A stretch of 64,000 bases of DNA from Emticicia oligotrophica DSM 17448 (GCF_000263195.1 NC_018748.1:4464001-4528000), one strand, 5' to 3'; positions 19,804 through 29,139 are shown, counted from the first letter of the stretch. Program-made: numbers and translations. Notes: a model not told the origin generated them from the letters alone.

Positions 19804-19894
19804 TGTCAGTATTTTAAATCAATTTATTTCGTTTTATTTACTATCAATTGAAATGCCAAGCAAAGAAAAGCTTAAAAATACTGACAGATTGTCA
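19804..19894 (-). promoter_or_regulatory. Inverted repeats in the dnaK upstream region (candidate heat-shock operator)
   Basis: TGTCAGTATTTT at 19804-19815 is the exact reverse complement of AAAATACTGACA at 19875-19886. The second copy is part of a symmetric element, TGACA-GAT-TGTCA, at 19882-19894. The start-proximal copy lies only 8 bases before the dnaK ATG. No TAnnTTTG box is visible between the repeats and the gene. A regulatory role is inferred from symmetry and position only. Confidence 0.5.
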
Positions 19895-19898
19895 TGTT

Positions 19899-22607
19899 TT
19901 AGTTAAATTTAGAATTAAACCTTTTCAGTTTTGTCTCACTTATAGGAATTGCGTCCAAGGTGGCAGAATTTGTTTGACTAACTGGCGTAGAGTTAGGACA
20001 ATTACTAATTTGAGCGGTAAAAATTGCCCCTTTTTCTGACGTAAAACCAGGTAAAAGCGTAATAGATTTGGCTGCATTATAACCTACTTTAGCTTCTGTA
20101 TAAATAATGTTGGCGGCAGTAATAGTTTGTGAAGAATTAAGAGATATACTAATAGTAGTACCACCATAATTGTCTCTGTTTCTTACTAAATTATAAGAAT
20201 TCAGACAATCTGGAATTACGTTAACGGTATCTTTCGTAATTGCACTTGTACAATCTGCAATTTTACAAAAAACAGTATATACAGTTGTATCTTTGGGGCT
20301 TACCGTTATTGGGTTACTTGTCGAACCATTTGACCATGTAACAGTACCACCAAAGCATCCTGATGCAGATAGCGTTGTTGATTGGCCTTTGTTTATATTT
20401 TTACTTTCAATCGTAATTGTTAAATTTTGGAGGGTAACAATTTCTAAATTATTACTTGGAGTTGAAACGTTTCCTGTATAATCTACTGCAACAACATAGA
20501 ATGAGTAGAAATTGAAAGAATTCAAACCTGTCACACGATAAGAAAGCGTTGAGGCATCTACGCTTGCAATGAGCGTTCCATCTTGATAAATATTATATTT
20601 TTCAATTTCATTATTGTCGGTAGAGGCATTCCAGTTGAGGGTAACACAATTCTGTGAAAGTAATGTTTGTCGAAGGTTTGCTGGAGTCGTGGGTGCTTGG
20701 CTATCAACGCAGTGAAGGCGGGCATTGGCCCAGTCTGCATGGTCTGAAAAACTGTCGTCATTTGCTTGGTCAACTTCTAATCTTAGTTCATTTACTCCAG
20801 TTACATCAATGTTGATGTTAATTGTTGGGGTACTTTTATTGACAATTCCACTTGAATAAGATAATACGTTATCTTTATAAACCTTAAAAATTACATTAGT
20901 TCCAGCTATAGCATTGGCCACCTCGTCATCTATACCTATAGATGAAATAAATCTGCCAAAATTATAATTCAAATGATAATTAATCGTAGAGTTGGCATGT
21001 ACACCAATTCCTTTTTTAAATTCAACGCCCTTTAATTTGATAGTTGTACCATCTCCTTGCCCATACTCTCCATTGCTTTTATTCATTTCGATTGGTCCCC
21101 AGCCATTACTTGAGCTACAAGGGGCATTATCGGAAAGATAGGTAACACCAGTACAAGAAACTATTCCAACACAATTACACTTTTCTGCCACATTTTGAAC
21201 AATCACGGGTTGGGTAAAAGTGATATTCCCTTTAGAATCAACTAGATAGCATCTGTAGGTTCCACTCGTACGCTCAATCGACTGGGTACTTGCTTCAGTT
21301 GCATCTTCATAGTCGTTATTACCGGTATCAATTCTAACCCATTTGTAAGAACTATAACCGTTTGGTGCACTTAGTCTTAATAATGTTGCAGATTGACAGC
21401 TAACAGTAATGAGTGGTAATGGTTTAGCACTTATTGGAGTTGCACTATTAAAAAAATCTATACTTAGCGAAGCATCCCATCTATTGGCTAACTCTATCAG
21501 TCCTGGACCATAAAAGTGAACTTCATCGCTTCGATTTGAACCAAGAATATCATCCGTAGATGGCCCTGGATAAATTTTATTAGAGCTATTAATAACCGCA
21601 TTTTGAGCATTGATAATCGTCAAGTTCTGATTACCAGTTCCACCATTCGCATTTTTATCAAAGACTGAGGCTCTGGAGATTACCCAAGGTACATTGCCAA
21701 TGATTGCTCTACTTTTACTAATGATATAATTGACGTTTGAGGTATAATTTGTCTGAGAATTTGCAATGTAATTATCGGCTTCGCCTTGATGCCAAAGTAT
21801 TGCTCTTACGCCAAAAATAGAAGCGTAGTAGTTTAGTGCTTTTTGAAATCCAGAATAGGGTACTCCAGAAGTATTGCAGTAAGGCTCATTTGAGAAATGG
21901 CTGATTGTGGCTAAGCCATCCGAACTTTCTTTCCAGTTGATTGAAGAGGTAGCCATGGCAGCAGCATTGATAAATACCACAGGCACTCCGAGTTTCGACA
22001 CGAGCATGTCTCCTAATCTACCATAACACCACGGATTATGCCCTGTTTTGGATAGGAAGCTTTTTGTACTACCATTACTGGTTATTTGAGAAAATGCTGG
22101 ATAATTCGGTACTTTTTTATCACAAGCATTAGTGGATGCATCAAACCATGATATTTCGTTATGTGAAACTACTCTTTCATCAGATGCTCCAACTTCACCT
22201 TGATTTCCTTCAATTCCTTGTGCATTCGATTGCCCCGCAATTAGAAAAACCTCGCCAACTCCAAGCCTATTTAGCGTAGTTGTGCTCACAACTGATGAGC
22301 CTAAAATCCCCCTAATTTCAAGTTTGTACCAGCCACCTGGAACATTATTTACGTAACCATTGAAAATCCCCCCGTTCATGTAAATGGTAAATGGGGTCCA
22401 ATCTATAACAACTTGGTTGTTAATTACATTGGTAAATCTTGCTTCGACAGAAGATATGTTACCATTATAATTACCTGCAATATTTACAACAGCAGTATTG
22501 CTCGCACTTCGTTGAAATACGGCATTTTCCATTGGAAATGTTATAGTTATTTGTGCAGACAATTCAATAGTAACCAAGAGATATAACACCACTTGAGTTA
22601 TTTTCAT
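19899..22607 (-). CDS. Secreted SASA-type SGNH esterase with NPCBM, FN3 and coat-hanger domains
   Basis: Exported 902-residue multidomain protein. A signal peptide (about 1-19, ending LSAQ) is followed by a beta-sandwich, then a sialate O-acetylesterase (SASA/DUF303) domain with catalytic Ser127 in the GQSNAQG block and a C-terminal block with His in DEVHFYGPG (near residue 357). Next come an Ig-like segment, an NPCBM carbohydrate-binding domain (GVEFKKGIGVHANS around residue 535, ANARLHC at its end), an FN3 domain (TPANLRQ, about 640-730) and a WSNGSTSNPITVSP Ig-like segment. The C-terminus carries the coat-hanger-like motif SITLLPGF...GAIFTAQISNC plus a ~25-residue tail. Probable role: deacetylation of host or plant glycans. 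It is paralogous to 50049-51914. Confidence 0.82.
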   Translation of the reverse strand: MKITQVVLYLLVTIELSAQITITFPMENAVFQRSASNTAVVNIAGNYNGNISSVEARFTNVINNQVVIDWTPFTIYMNGGIFNGYVNNVPGGWYKLEIRGILGSSVVSTTTLNRLGVGEVFLIAGQSNAQGIEGNQGEVGASDERVVSHNEISWFDASTNACDKKVPNYPAFSQITSNGSTKSFLSKTGHNPWCYGRLGDMLVSKLGVPVVFINAAAMATSSINWKESSDGLATISHFSNEPYCNTSGVPYSGFQKALNYYASIFGVRAILWHQGEADNYIANSQTNYTSNVNYIISKSRAIIGNVPWVISRASVFDKNANGGTGNQNLTIINAQNAVINSSNKIYPGPSTDDILGSNRSDEVHFYGPGLIELANRWDASLSIDFFNSATPISAKPLPLITVSCQSATLLRLSAPNGYSSYKWVRIDTGNNDYEDATEASTQSIERTSGTYRCYLVDSKGNITFTQPVIVQNVAEKCNCVGIVSCTGVTYLSDNAPCSSSNGWGPIEMNKSNGEYGQGDGTTIKLKGVEFKKGIGVHANSTINYHLNYNFGRFISSIGIDDEVANAIAGTNVIFKVYKDNVLSYSSGIVNKSTPTININIDVTGVNELRLEVDQANDDSFSDHADWANARLHCVDSQAPTTPANLRQTLLSQNCVTLNWNASTDNNEIEKYNIYQDGTLIASVDASTLSYRVTGLNSFNFYSFYVVAVDYTGNVSTPSNNLEIVTLQNLTITIESKNINKGQSTTLSASGCFGGTVTWSNGSTSNPITVSPKDTTVYTVFCKIADCTSAITKDTVNVIPDCLNSYNLVRNRDNYGGTTISISLNSSQTITAANIIYTEAKVGYNAAKSITLLPGFTSEKGAIFTAQISNCPNSTPVSQTNSATLDAIPISETKLKRFNSKFN

Positions 22608-22667
22608 TTTTACTTTTTGGTCTTTTGTATGTGCTAATCAAACAGCCCCCAAAAATACGCAAAAAAA

Positions 22668-22733
22668 AGGAGTCTATTACATTAAAAAATGCCATATTTA
22701 TTAAACGGCAAACTTTCTTTGTAATAGACTCCT
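22668..22733 (-). terminator. Large-loop intrinsic terminator after the DUF937 gene
   Basis: A perfect 14-bp stem (22668-22681 with 22720-22733) encloses a 38-base loop with an inner TGCC/GGCA stem. On the minus strand it runs into T8, 14 bases past the DUF937 stop. Confidence 0.75.
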
Positions 22734-22746
22734 GAAATTTATTCTA

Positions 22747-23331
22747 TTATTTCCCTCCGAATAGACCTCCCAGTAAATCTCCAATTCCTCCACCGCTACC
22801 TTGCTGCTTTTGTCCTCCCATGGCACTCCCAGCAATATTCATAATATCATTCATATCTAACTTACCATCGGCTAATGCATTTGCACCTTGGCTTAATAAG
22901 CTTCCAAAATCAATTCCATTAGTTTTTCCACCCGTAATTGTACCCATAAGGCCACCCAAATCAATAGAGCTATCATTAGGGTCATTTGTTTTATCAATTA
23001 AAGTGCCTAATACAGAAGGTAACATATTACCTACAACGCTTGCTGCTGCTGAGTTTGATAAGCCAAACTTTTCCATAAGATTACCTACCACACTTTGAGC
23101 AATGTTGCCAACGATAGGATTTGACATCAAGTTTCCACTTGAACCATTTCCCAATAGACCAATAAGGCTGCCAAGTCCACCTTGTGAGTTAGCTTGGTTG
23201 GAAAGACCTCCTAATAGACCTTGCATTACCTCATCCATTACTCCTTCGTTGTGTTCGTTTGGAACCTGAGGGTTTTGAACAACTGCACTTTGCCCTGCTT
23301 GTTGAATTAGTCCTTGCAATACTTCTAACAT
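22747..23331 (-). CDS. DUF937 family protein
   Basis: 194-residue Gly/Asn/Ser-rich protein, recognised as DUF937 (YidB-like) from repeated GLLGGLSNQ, GNLMSNPIVGNIAQSVVGNLMEKFGLSNSAA and MLPSVLGTLI helices. A second Gly-rich block (GGGIGDLLGGLFGGK) forms the C-terminus. No signal peptide or membrane anchor. The molecular role is unknown. It is divergent from the nuclease-inhibitor-like gene, with 148 bases between their starts. Confidence 0.82.
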   Translation of the reverse strand: MLEVLQGLIQQAGQSAVVQNPQVPNEHNEGVMDEVMQGLLGGLSNQANSQGGLGSLIGLLGNGSSGNLMSNPIVGNIAQSVVGNLMEKFGLSNSAAASVVGNMLPSVLGTLIDKTNDPNDSSIDLGGLMGTITGGKTNGIDFGSLLSQGANALADGKLDMNDIMNIAGSAMGGQKQQGSGGGIGDLLGGLFGGK

Positions 23332-23479
23332 TTTATTTTTAATTTAATGGTTGTTAATTGGTACAATAATACTATTTTCGTTAGATTTAATTCCAAATTA
23401 ATTGGATTTAATTTTGGCTATTAGACCAAAAGTGCCTAAAAAAGTAACATTAAATTTATAAATTTTCTACTATTATACT

Positions 23480-23905
23480 GTGAGCGAAAACGTATTAAAC
23501 TCAGAAAAAACTTTTGTTGAAAGTTTGACAACAGCAGTTGAAGGATTATTTTATCCAAGTGAATCTGATGAAAAAATTAAAGTGATAGACTGGCAAGCGG
23601 ATAATCCATCGCCATTTGATTTAATGTTATTTAGAAAATACATCGGTGTAATTCCTTCCACAAGGGTAGAGGGCTTACCGTGGGAAAAGTTTTTTGAAGG
23701 AATACTGCAAGAAAAAGAATGGTGGACCGAATTTGAGAAAGAAAGAGCCGCTGCTTTTCAGCGTGTAAAAGATTTAATTGTCGCTAATTTGATCAATTTA
23801 GAGTTTTTTAAAGTTGGAAGTAGGGTGGAGTTTGAACTTTATTTGATTGGGCAAGATAAAGATTGTAAATGGAAAGGTTTAAAAACTTTGGCAGTTGAAA
23901 CTTAA
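23480..23905 (+). CDS. Nuclease A inhibitor (NuiA)-like protein
   Basis: 141-residue cytoplasmic protein with the NuiA-family layout: an N-terminal GLFYPSESDEKIKVIDW segment, a central helix pair (PWEKFFEGILQ...WWTEFEKERAAAFQRVKDLI) and a C-terminal NLEFFKVGSRVEFELYLIG strand followed by KGLKTLAVET. The cyanobacterial founding member blocks a sugar-non-specific nuclease; no such nuclease is next to it here, so inhibitor function is inferred from family only. Translation starts at a GTG (23480); no in-frame ATG lies close by. A shared bidirectional terminator follows. Confidence 0.75.
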   Translation: MSENVLNSEKTFVESLTTAVEGLFYPSESDEKIKVIDWQADNPSPFDLMLFRKYIGVIPSTRVEGLPWEKFFEGILQEKEWWTEFEKERAAAFQRVKDLIVANLINLEFFKVGSRVEFELYLIGQDKDCKWKGLKTLAVET

Positions 23906-23932
23906 AAACAAAATTTAATTCTAAAGAAAACA

Positions 23933-23961
23933 AAAAGCATCAAGTCTGACTTGATGCTTTT
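23933..23961. terminator. Bidirectional terminator between NuiA-like gene and rplT
   Basis: A perfect 13-bp stem (23933-23945 with 23949-23961, 3-base loop), A-rich before and T-rich after, lies between convergent genes. Confidence 0.88.
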
Positions 23962-23999
23962 GTAATTATGACCTAACCCAATAAGGGGTATTGGCATGC

Positions 24000-24344
24000 T
24001 TATTTTACTTTTTCCACAACTGCTTTGAAAGCTTCTGGGTGGTTCATTGCTAAATCAGCTAATACTTTTCTGTTAAGTTCGATGCCTGCCTTTGCTAATT
24101 TATCGATTAATACAGAGTATGACATTCCTAATGGACGCACACCAGCGTTAATACGAACAATCCACAAACGACGATAACTTCTTTTCTTTTGTTTACGACC
24201 AGAGTAAGCGTAAACTAAACCTTTTTCAACGGCGTTTTTCGCTACTGTCCAAACATTTTTTCTACGTCCGTAATAACCTTTGGCTAATTTAAGGACTTTT
24301 TTGCGTCTTGCTCTTGACGCTACGTGATTGACACTTCTTGGCAT
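24000..24344 (-). CDS. rplT: 50S ribosomal protein L20
   Basis: 114-residue large-subunit protein that binds 23S rRNA early in assembly. It has the family N-terminus [19 protein letters not shown] and the [11 protein letters not shown] block, with the conserved [13 protein letters not shown] segment in the second half. It lies 183 bases downstream of rpmI on the same strand. In many bacteria L20 represses its own operon by binding the intergenic mRNA. Confidence 0.98.
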   Translation of the reverse strand: MPRSVNHVASRARRKKVLKLAKGYYGRRKNVWTVAKNAVEKGLVYAYSGRKQKKRSYRRLWIVRINAGVRPLGMSYSVLIDKLAKAGIELNRKVLADLAMNHPEAFKAVVEKVK

Positions 24345-24380
24345 TTTTTTGTTTTGTTTTTTGACTTTGGCGGCTTATTG

Positions 24381-24436
24381 AATTAAGAATTAGGAATTAG
24401 GAATTTAAAAAACTCAGAACTCAAAACTCAGAACTT
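24381..24436. repeat. Short tandem-like repeats between rpmI and rplT
   Basis: AATTAGGAATT-type units (24381-24406) are followed by AACTCAGAACT-type units (24411-24436). Such low-complexity runs are frequent in Bacteroidota spacers (recollection, not searched). Confidence 0.6.
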
Positions 24437-24510
24437 CAAAAACTCTTTGATTTGCCATTTATCGGGTGAAACATTGGCAGTGTCGATTTTCGACCTGCGT
24501 TTAACCATGC

Positions 24511-24528
24511 ATTTGACAAACGTCAAAT
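24511..24528 (-). other. Hairpin overlapping the rpmI stop codon
   Basis: A 7-bp stem (24511-24517 with 24522-24528) with a 4-base loop touches the last base of the rpmI stop codon. No T-run follows. It may be an mRNA structure linked to rpmI-rplT control, which is inference. Confidence 0.35.
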
Positions 24529-24722
24529 TACATACATAATAATCCTTCGATACGGTCTGTATCTGCTGCACTTACAAGCGTTGCTGAAACTAAGTTACGT
24601 TTACGCTTATTTGATTTTTTTGTAAGGATGTGGCTATGGAAAGCGTGCTTACGCTTAATTTTGCCTGTTCCTGTAATTTTGAAGCGTTTTTTTGCTCCAG
24701 AATTGGTTTTTTGCTTTGGCAT
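24528..24722 (-). CDS. rpmI: 50S ribosomal protein L35
   Basis: 64-residue basic ribosomal protein with the canonical [20 protein letters not shown] start and the [20 protein letters not shown] core. Paired with rplT downstream. The gene that usually precedes it, infC (IF3), is not present upstream: dnaE starts on the opposite strand 402 bases away. Confidence 0.98.
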   Translation of the reverse strand: MPKQKTNSGAKKRFKITGTGKIKRKHAFHSHILTKKSNKRKRNLVSATLVSAADTDRIEGLLCM

Positions 24723-25124
24723 CGCTAAAACATTAAGTATTGAACAAAAAGTAAATTGGGGTGCAAAGTTAAGAGTTTATATTAACTTTTCAAAAGTTAT
24801 TTTCCTATAAATATCAATAGAAAGCTTCCTACGACAAAAATTTATAAATACTAAAGATTCTTTTACTTGAATTTGAAGTAAAGATGAAACCTTCATTTCC
24901 GAAATTATGAAAAGAAAAATGATTATTATAATCATTTTGATTAAATATGTTTTTCTTAAAAGCCAAATATTGTTAATTAAATCATATTGTAGAAACTCAT
25001 GATTACCACTTGCGTTTCAAAGTTTTTGTCAAATCTTTGTTGATTTTGTTTAAATTTGTAGTATTGTTTCCAAAAATTGTAGCTTCAATTTTGAAATTTC
25101 TGCTACCATAACTAGTCTCTTAAA
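24723..25124. other. Divergent intergenic region rpmI/dnaE
   Basis: No gene, tRNA or remnant of infC is visible. The region should carry the rpmI promoter (minus strand, not resolved) and the dnaE promoter described at 25025-25058. Confidence 0.6.
25025..25058 (+). promoter_or_regulatory. Probable dnaE promoter (TTTG, 22 bases, TAAATTTG)
   Basis: TTTG at 25025-25028 and TAAATTTG at 25051-25058 match the Bacteroidota -33 and -7 elements with a 22-base spacer. The predicted leader to the dnaE ATG is about 60 bases. Confidence 0.5.
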
Positions 25125-28100
25125 ATGCAATTTTCTCACTTACATAATCATACACAATTTTCATTGCTAGATGGTGCTTCTGACATTAAGAAGTTATTCA
25201 AAAAAGCTCAAGCTGATAATATGCCTGCTATGGCCATCACAGACCATGGGAATATGTTTGGTGTATTTGAGTTTGTAGCAACTGCTGGAAAATTTGGAGT
25301 TAAACCCATAGTGGGTTGTGAATTTTATGTGGTTGAAGATCACACAAGAAAGCAGTTTACTAAAGAACAAAAAGATAAGCGTTATCACCAGCTTTTATTG
25401 GCTAAAAATGCTCAAGGATATAAGAATTTGGTTAAACTTTGTTCTTTAGGATATATAGATGGATTATATGGAAAATATCCACGAATTACAAAAGCTTTAA
25501 TTGAACAATACAAAGAAGGTTTAATTGCCACAACCTGCTGTATTGGAGCAATGGTTCCGCAAACAATTTTAAAAAAAGGCGAGGAAGAGGCCGAAAAAGA
25601 GTTCCAATGGTGGCTAGATAGATTTGGCGAGGATTATTACGTGGAAGTACAACGCCACGATATTCCAGAACAAATCAAAGCTAATGAGGTATTGGTGAAG
25701 TTTGCCAAGAAATATGGTGTGAAAGTCATTGCCTCAAATGATAGTCATTATGTTGACCAGCAAGATTGGGTAGCACATGATATTTTATTGTGTGTAAATA
25801 CCAATGAAAAATTATCGACTCCTTCTGCCAAAGAATTCAATGATGAAGAAGGTGCTCCCAAAGATACACGATTTGCATTTTATAACGACCAATTTTACTT
25901 CAAGACTACCCAAGAAATGAGTACGTTGTTTAGCGATATGCCGGAGGCAATCGATAATACCAACGAAATTGTTTCAAAAGTAGAAACTTTAAAGTTGAAG
26001 CGTGATATTATGCTTCCCAATTTCCCTATTCCCAATGAGTTTAAAATTCATGAAGATGATACCCTCAATCAATGGGAATATTTGAAGCATTTAACTTATG
26101 AAGGAGCTCGCCAAAGATACAGCGAAATCGGAACTGAAGTGCAAGAACGCCTTGATTTTGAGTTGTTTACCATCAAATCAATGGGTTTTGCAGGTTACTT
26201 TTTAATTGTATCCGACTTTATTAAGGCTGGCCGTGACATGGGCGTAATGATTGGACCCGGTCGTGGTTCGGCTGCTGGTTCGGCAGTAGCTTATTGTATC
26301 GGCATTACAAACATTGACCCCATCAAGTATAATTTACTTTTTGAGCGTTTCTTGAATCCAGACAGAAAGTCAATGCCTGATATTGATACCGATTTTGATG
26401 ATGAAGGTCGTCAAAGAGTAATTGATTATGTGGTTCAGAAATATACCAAAAATCAGGTAGCACAAATCATTACTTATGGTACAATGGCCACAAAATCTTC
26501 TATCAAAGATGTGGCTCGTGTGATGGAATTGCCTTTAGCTGATGCCAATTACATCGTAAAATTGGTTCCAGACAAACCCGCTTATGGAATTGATTTTGAA
26601 AAAATGGTTAATTGGCCGCTTGAAGGAAAAGGTAGTTTGGCTGATTTGGGTGTTCAACCCGATGAAATTGAAAACGTTAAGCGTTTTCGTTCTATGTATA
26701 ATGGTAATGATCTCACAGCTAAAGTACTTCAACAGGCACATAAGTTAGAGGGAACTGTTCGTAACACAGGTATTCATGCAGCGGGTGTAATTATTGCCCC
26801 TGAAGATTTATACAATATTTTGCCTGTATCTACTTCAAAAGATACCGATTTATTGATTACACAATATGAAGGAAAGATTATTGAAGATGCAGGTGTAATT
26901 AAAATGGACTTTTTGGGTCTTCGCAACCTTACAATTATCAAAGATTGTTTACGCATGATTAAAGAAAATCATGGAGTAGAAATTGATATTGATAATATTC
27001 CACTAGATGATAAGCTAACCTACGAACTTTTCCAAAGAGGCGAAACCAACGCCGTATTTCAGTTTGAATCTGATGGTATGAAAAAATACATGAAAGAACT
27101 GAAACCCGACCGTTTGGATGACCTCATTGCCATGAATGCATTGTATCGTCCGGGGCCAATTGCATATATCCCAAACTTTATTAATCGTAAGCATGGTAGA
27201 GAGGAAGTAAAATACGATTTGGCTGACATGGAGGAATTCTTGGGGGAAACTTACGGAATTACGGTTTACCAAGAACAGGTAATGCTTCTTTCCCAAAAAT
27301 TGGCTGGATTTTCTAAAGGTGATGCCGATGTTTTGCGAAAAGCAATGGGAAAAAAAGACCGTGCGACACTCGATAAGCTGAAACCTAAATTTATGGAAGG
27401 GGCAATGTCGAGAGGACATGATGGGAAAATTCTTGAAAAAGTTTGGACCGACTGGGAGGCCTTCGCTTCTTACGCATTTAATAAATCGCACTCTACTTGT
27501 TATGCTTTTGTGGCTTATCAAACCGCCTATTTAAAAGCACATTATACATCCGAGTACATGGCTGCTGTGATGACTTCGCAGTTGGGAAATATTGATAAAA
27601 TTACATTTTTCATGGAAGAATGTAAAGCTCTAGGTTTGAGAGTTTTGGGGCCAGATGTCAATGAATCTCAAAAGCAGTTTAGTGTTAACAAAAACGGCGA
27701 AATTCGTTTTGGTATGGGAGGAATCAAAGGTTCGGGAGATGCCGCTGTTGATGCTATCATTGAGGAAAGAAACAAAAATGGACATTTTACTGATATTTTC
27801 GATTTCATCACCAGAGTAAACCTTCGCACGGTTAACAAAAAAACACTCGAATCATTCGCGTATGCAGGAGCATTTGATTGTTTTTCTGATTTGCACCGTG
27901 CTCAATTTTTTGCCGAGACTGATGGTACTATACTGATTGAAAAGATAATTAGATATGCCAATAAATATCATGAAAATGCCAATGCTGGTCAAAATTCTTT
28001 ATTTGGCTCTGTTGGAGGAGCATTTGATATTGCCAAACCGAAAATTCCTGATTGTGAGCGTTGGGGTGATATTCAGAAACTAAAATTCGAAAAAGAAGTA

Positions 28101-28706
28101 GTTGGTTTTTACATTTCTGGTCACCCACTTGACGAGTTTGACCTCGAAATGAGAAGATGTGTGCCACTTGACCAAGTATTTGACCCACTAAATGCCAATA
28201 AAGAATTTGCCATTGGTGGTGTTGTGACGAGTGTGATGCATAAAACATCAAAAAATGGCAATCCGTTTGGAATCATGAAAATTGAAGATTATGGTTCGAG
28301 TATGGAAATGATGTTTTTCGGACAAGATTATGTGAATTTCTCAAAATATATGCAAATAGGGCTTTTCTTATTTATTCGGGGAAAAATTCAAACAAAATGG
28401 GGGAGAGAAGGTGATTTTGAATTTAAACCAATTAGTATGGAGTTATTGAGCGAAATCAGAAACAAACTTTTTAAAGAAGTAAAAATTTCTTTAGGTTTAC
28501 AGTTTGTAAATGCTCAGTTAATTGAACAAATACAAAATATGACGGCTCGCTATCCAGGAAATTTTGATTTTAAAATGTCGGTTTATGATTCAGAAGAAAA
28601 AATGGATGTCATGTTACTCTCCCGCAAGCAAAAAGTAGCTTCAACCAACGATTTTGTGAAAGAATTGAAAGAGTTGGTCGGTGAAGAAAATGTTGTTTTA
28701 GGGTAA
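25125..28706 (+). CDS. dnaE: DNA polymerase III alpha subunit
   Basis: Replicative DNA polymerase of 1193 residues. It starts with a PHP domain (SHLHNHTQFSLLDGA, residues 4-18, then ITDHGNMFGV). The polymerase palm holds the catalytic aspartates D421 and D423 in PDIDTDFDDEGR; these align with D401/D403 of E. coli DnaE. Further blocks are GPGRGSAAGSAVAYC (near 380), the FNKSHSTCYAFVAYQTAYLKAHY segment, and a tandem HhH region near 920. A C-terminal OB fold (GGVVTSVMHKTSKNGNPFG, about 1028) is followed by a ~70-residue tail. Likely co-transcribed or adjacent to trxA 90 bases downstream. Confidence 0.97.
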   Translation: MQFSHLHNHTQFSLLDGASDIKKLFKKAQADNMPAMAITDHGNMFGVFEFVATAGKFGVKPIVGCEFYVVEDHTRKQFTKEQKDKRYHQLLLAKNAQGYKNLVKLCSLGYIDGLYGKYPRITKALIEQYKEGLIATTCCIGAMVPQTILKKGEEEAEKEFQWWLDRFGEDYYVEVQRHDIPEQIKANEVLVKFAKKYGVKVIASNDSHYVDQQDWVAHDILLCVNTNEKLSTPSAKEFNDEEGAPKDTRFAFYNDQFYFKTTQEMSTLFSDMPEAIDNTNEIVSKVETLKLKRDIMLPNFPIPNEFKIHEDDTLNQWEYLKHLTYEGARQRYSEIGTEVQERLDFELFTIKSMGFAGYFLIVSDFIKAGRDMGVMIGPGRGSAAGSAVAYCIGITNIDPIKYNLLFERFLNPDRKSMPDIDTDFDDEGRQRVIDYVVQKYTKNQVAQIITYGTMATKSSIKDVARVMELPLADANYIVKLVPDKPAYGIDFEKMVNWPLEGKGSLADLGVQPDEIENVKRFRSMYNGNDLTAKVLQQAHKLEGTVRNTGIHAAGVIIAPEDLYNILPVSTSKDTDLLITQYEGKIIEDAGVIKMDFLGLRNLTIIKDCLRMIKENHGVEIDIDNIPLDDKLTYELFQRGETNAVFQFESDGMKKYMKELKPDRLDDLIAMNALYRPGPIAYIPNFINRKHGREEVKYDLADMEEFLGETYGITVYQEQVMLLSQKLAGFSKGDADVLRKAMGKKDRATLDKLKPKFMEGAMSRGHDGKILEKVWTDWEAFASYAFNKSHSTCYAFVAYQTAYLKAHYTSEYMAAVMTSQLGNIDKITFFMEECKALGLRVLGPDVNESQKQFSVNKNGEIRFGMGGIKGSGDAAVDAIIEERNKNGHFTDIFDFITRVNLRTVNKKTLESFAYAGAFDCFSDLHRAQFFAETDGTILIEKIIRYANKYHENANAGQNSLFGSVGGAFDIAKPKIPDCERWGDIQKLKFEKEVVGFYISGHPLDEFDLEMRRCVPLDQVFDPLNANKEFAIGGVVTSVMHKTSKNGNPFGIMKIEDYGSSMEMMFFGQDYVNFSKYMQIGLFLFIRGKIQTKWGREGDFEFKPISMELLSEIRNKLFKEVKISLGLQFVNAQLIEQIQNMTARYPGNFDFKMSVYDSEEKMDVMLLSRKQKVASTNDFVKELKELVGEENVVLG

Positions 28707-28777
28707 CGGAACTTTTCATAAATGCACCTTTGTTATTTAGACAACAATAACAAATTAAATTTTAATACTTAATTTCC

Positions 28778-28786
28778 GAGGAGGAA
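28778..28786 (+). promoter_or_regulatory. Strong Shine-Dalgarno sequence before trxA
   Basis: GAGGAGGAA lies 9 bases before the trxA ATG. Most genes in this window, like Bacteroidota genes in general, have only A-rich leaders, so a near-complete anti-SD match stands out. Confidence 0.75.
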
Positions 28787-28795
28787 TTTACTAAA

Positions 28796-29119
28796 ATGGC
28801 AGATAAAGCAATTCAAATTACAGATGCAAATTTTGCGGAGTTAATTAAATCAGACACACCTGTATTGGTAGATTTTTGGGCTGAGTGGTGTGGACCATGT
28901 AAATTAATCGGACCAGTTGTTGAACAAATTGCTGGTGAATATGAAGGAAAAGCAATTGTTGGTAAACTTGACGTAGATGCCAATTCTGCAGTTCCAGCGT
29001 CTTTTGGAATTCGTTCAATTCCAACTTTAATGATTTTTAAGAATGGTGAGATGGTGGATAAAATTGTTGGTGCAGTTCCAAAACACATTCTTACTTCAAA
29101 ATTAGAAGCTCAATTATAA
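28796..29119 (+). CDS. trxA: Thioredoxin
   Basis: 107-residue cytoplasmic dithiol-disulfide oxidoreductase with the invariant WCGPC active site in VDFWAEWCGPCK (about residues 26-37), the cis-Pro loop RSIPTLMIF and GAVPKHIL at the end. No signal peptide, so it acts in the cytosol, reducing ribonucleotide reductase, methionine sulfoxide reductase and similar partners. It has an unusually strong SD sequence and ends in a clear terminator. Confidence 0.97.
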   Translation: MADKAIQITDANFAELIKSDTPVLVDFWAEWCGPCKLIGPVVEQIAGEYEGKAIVGKLDVDANSAVPASFGIRSIPTLMIFKNGEMVDKIVGAVPKHILTSKLEAQL

Positions 29120-29139
29120 TACTTGACTTACTGATATTT

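Noticed and set aside
27015-27521. A 168-residue open frame antisense to dnaE
   Set aside because: It is fully inside the conserved polymerase gene and looks like a codon-bias shadow.
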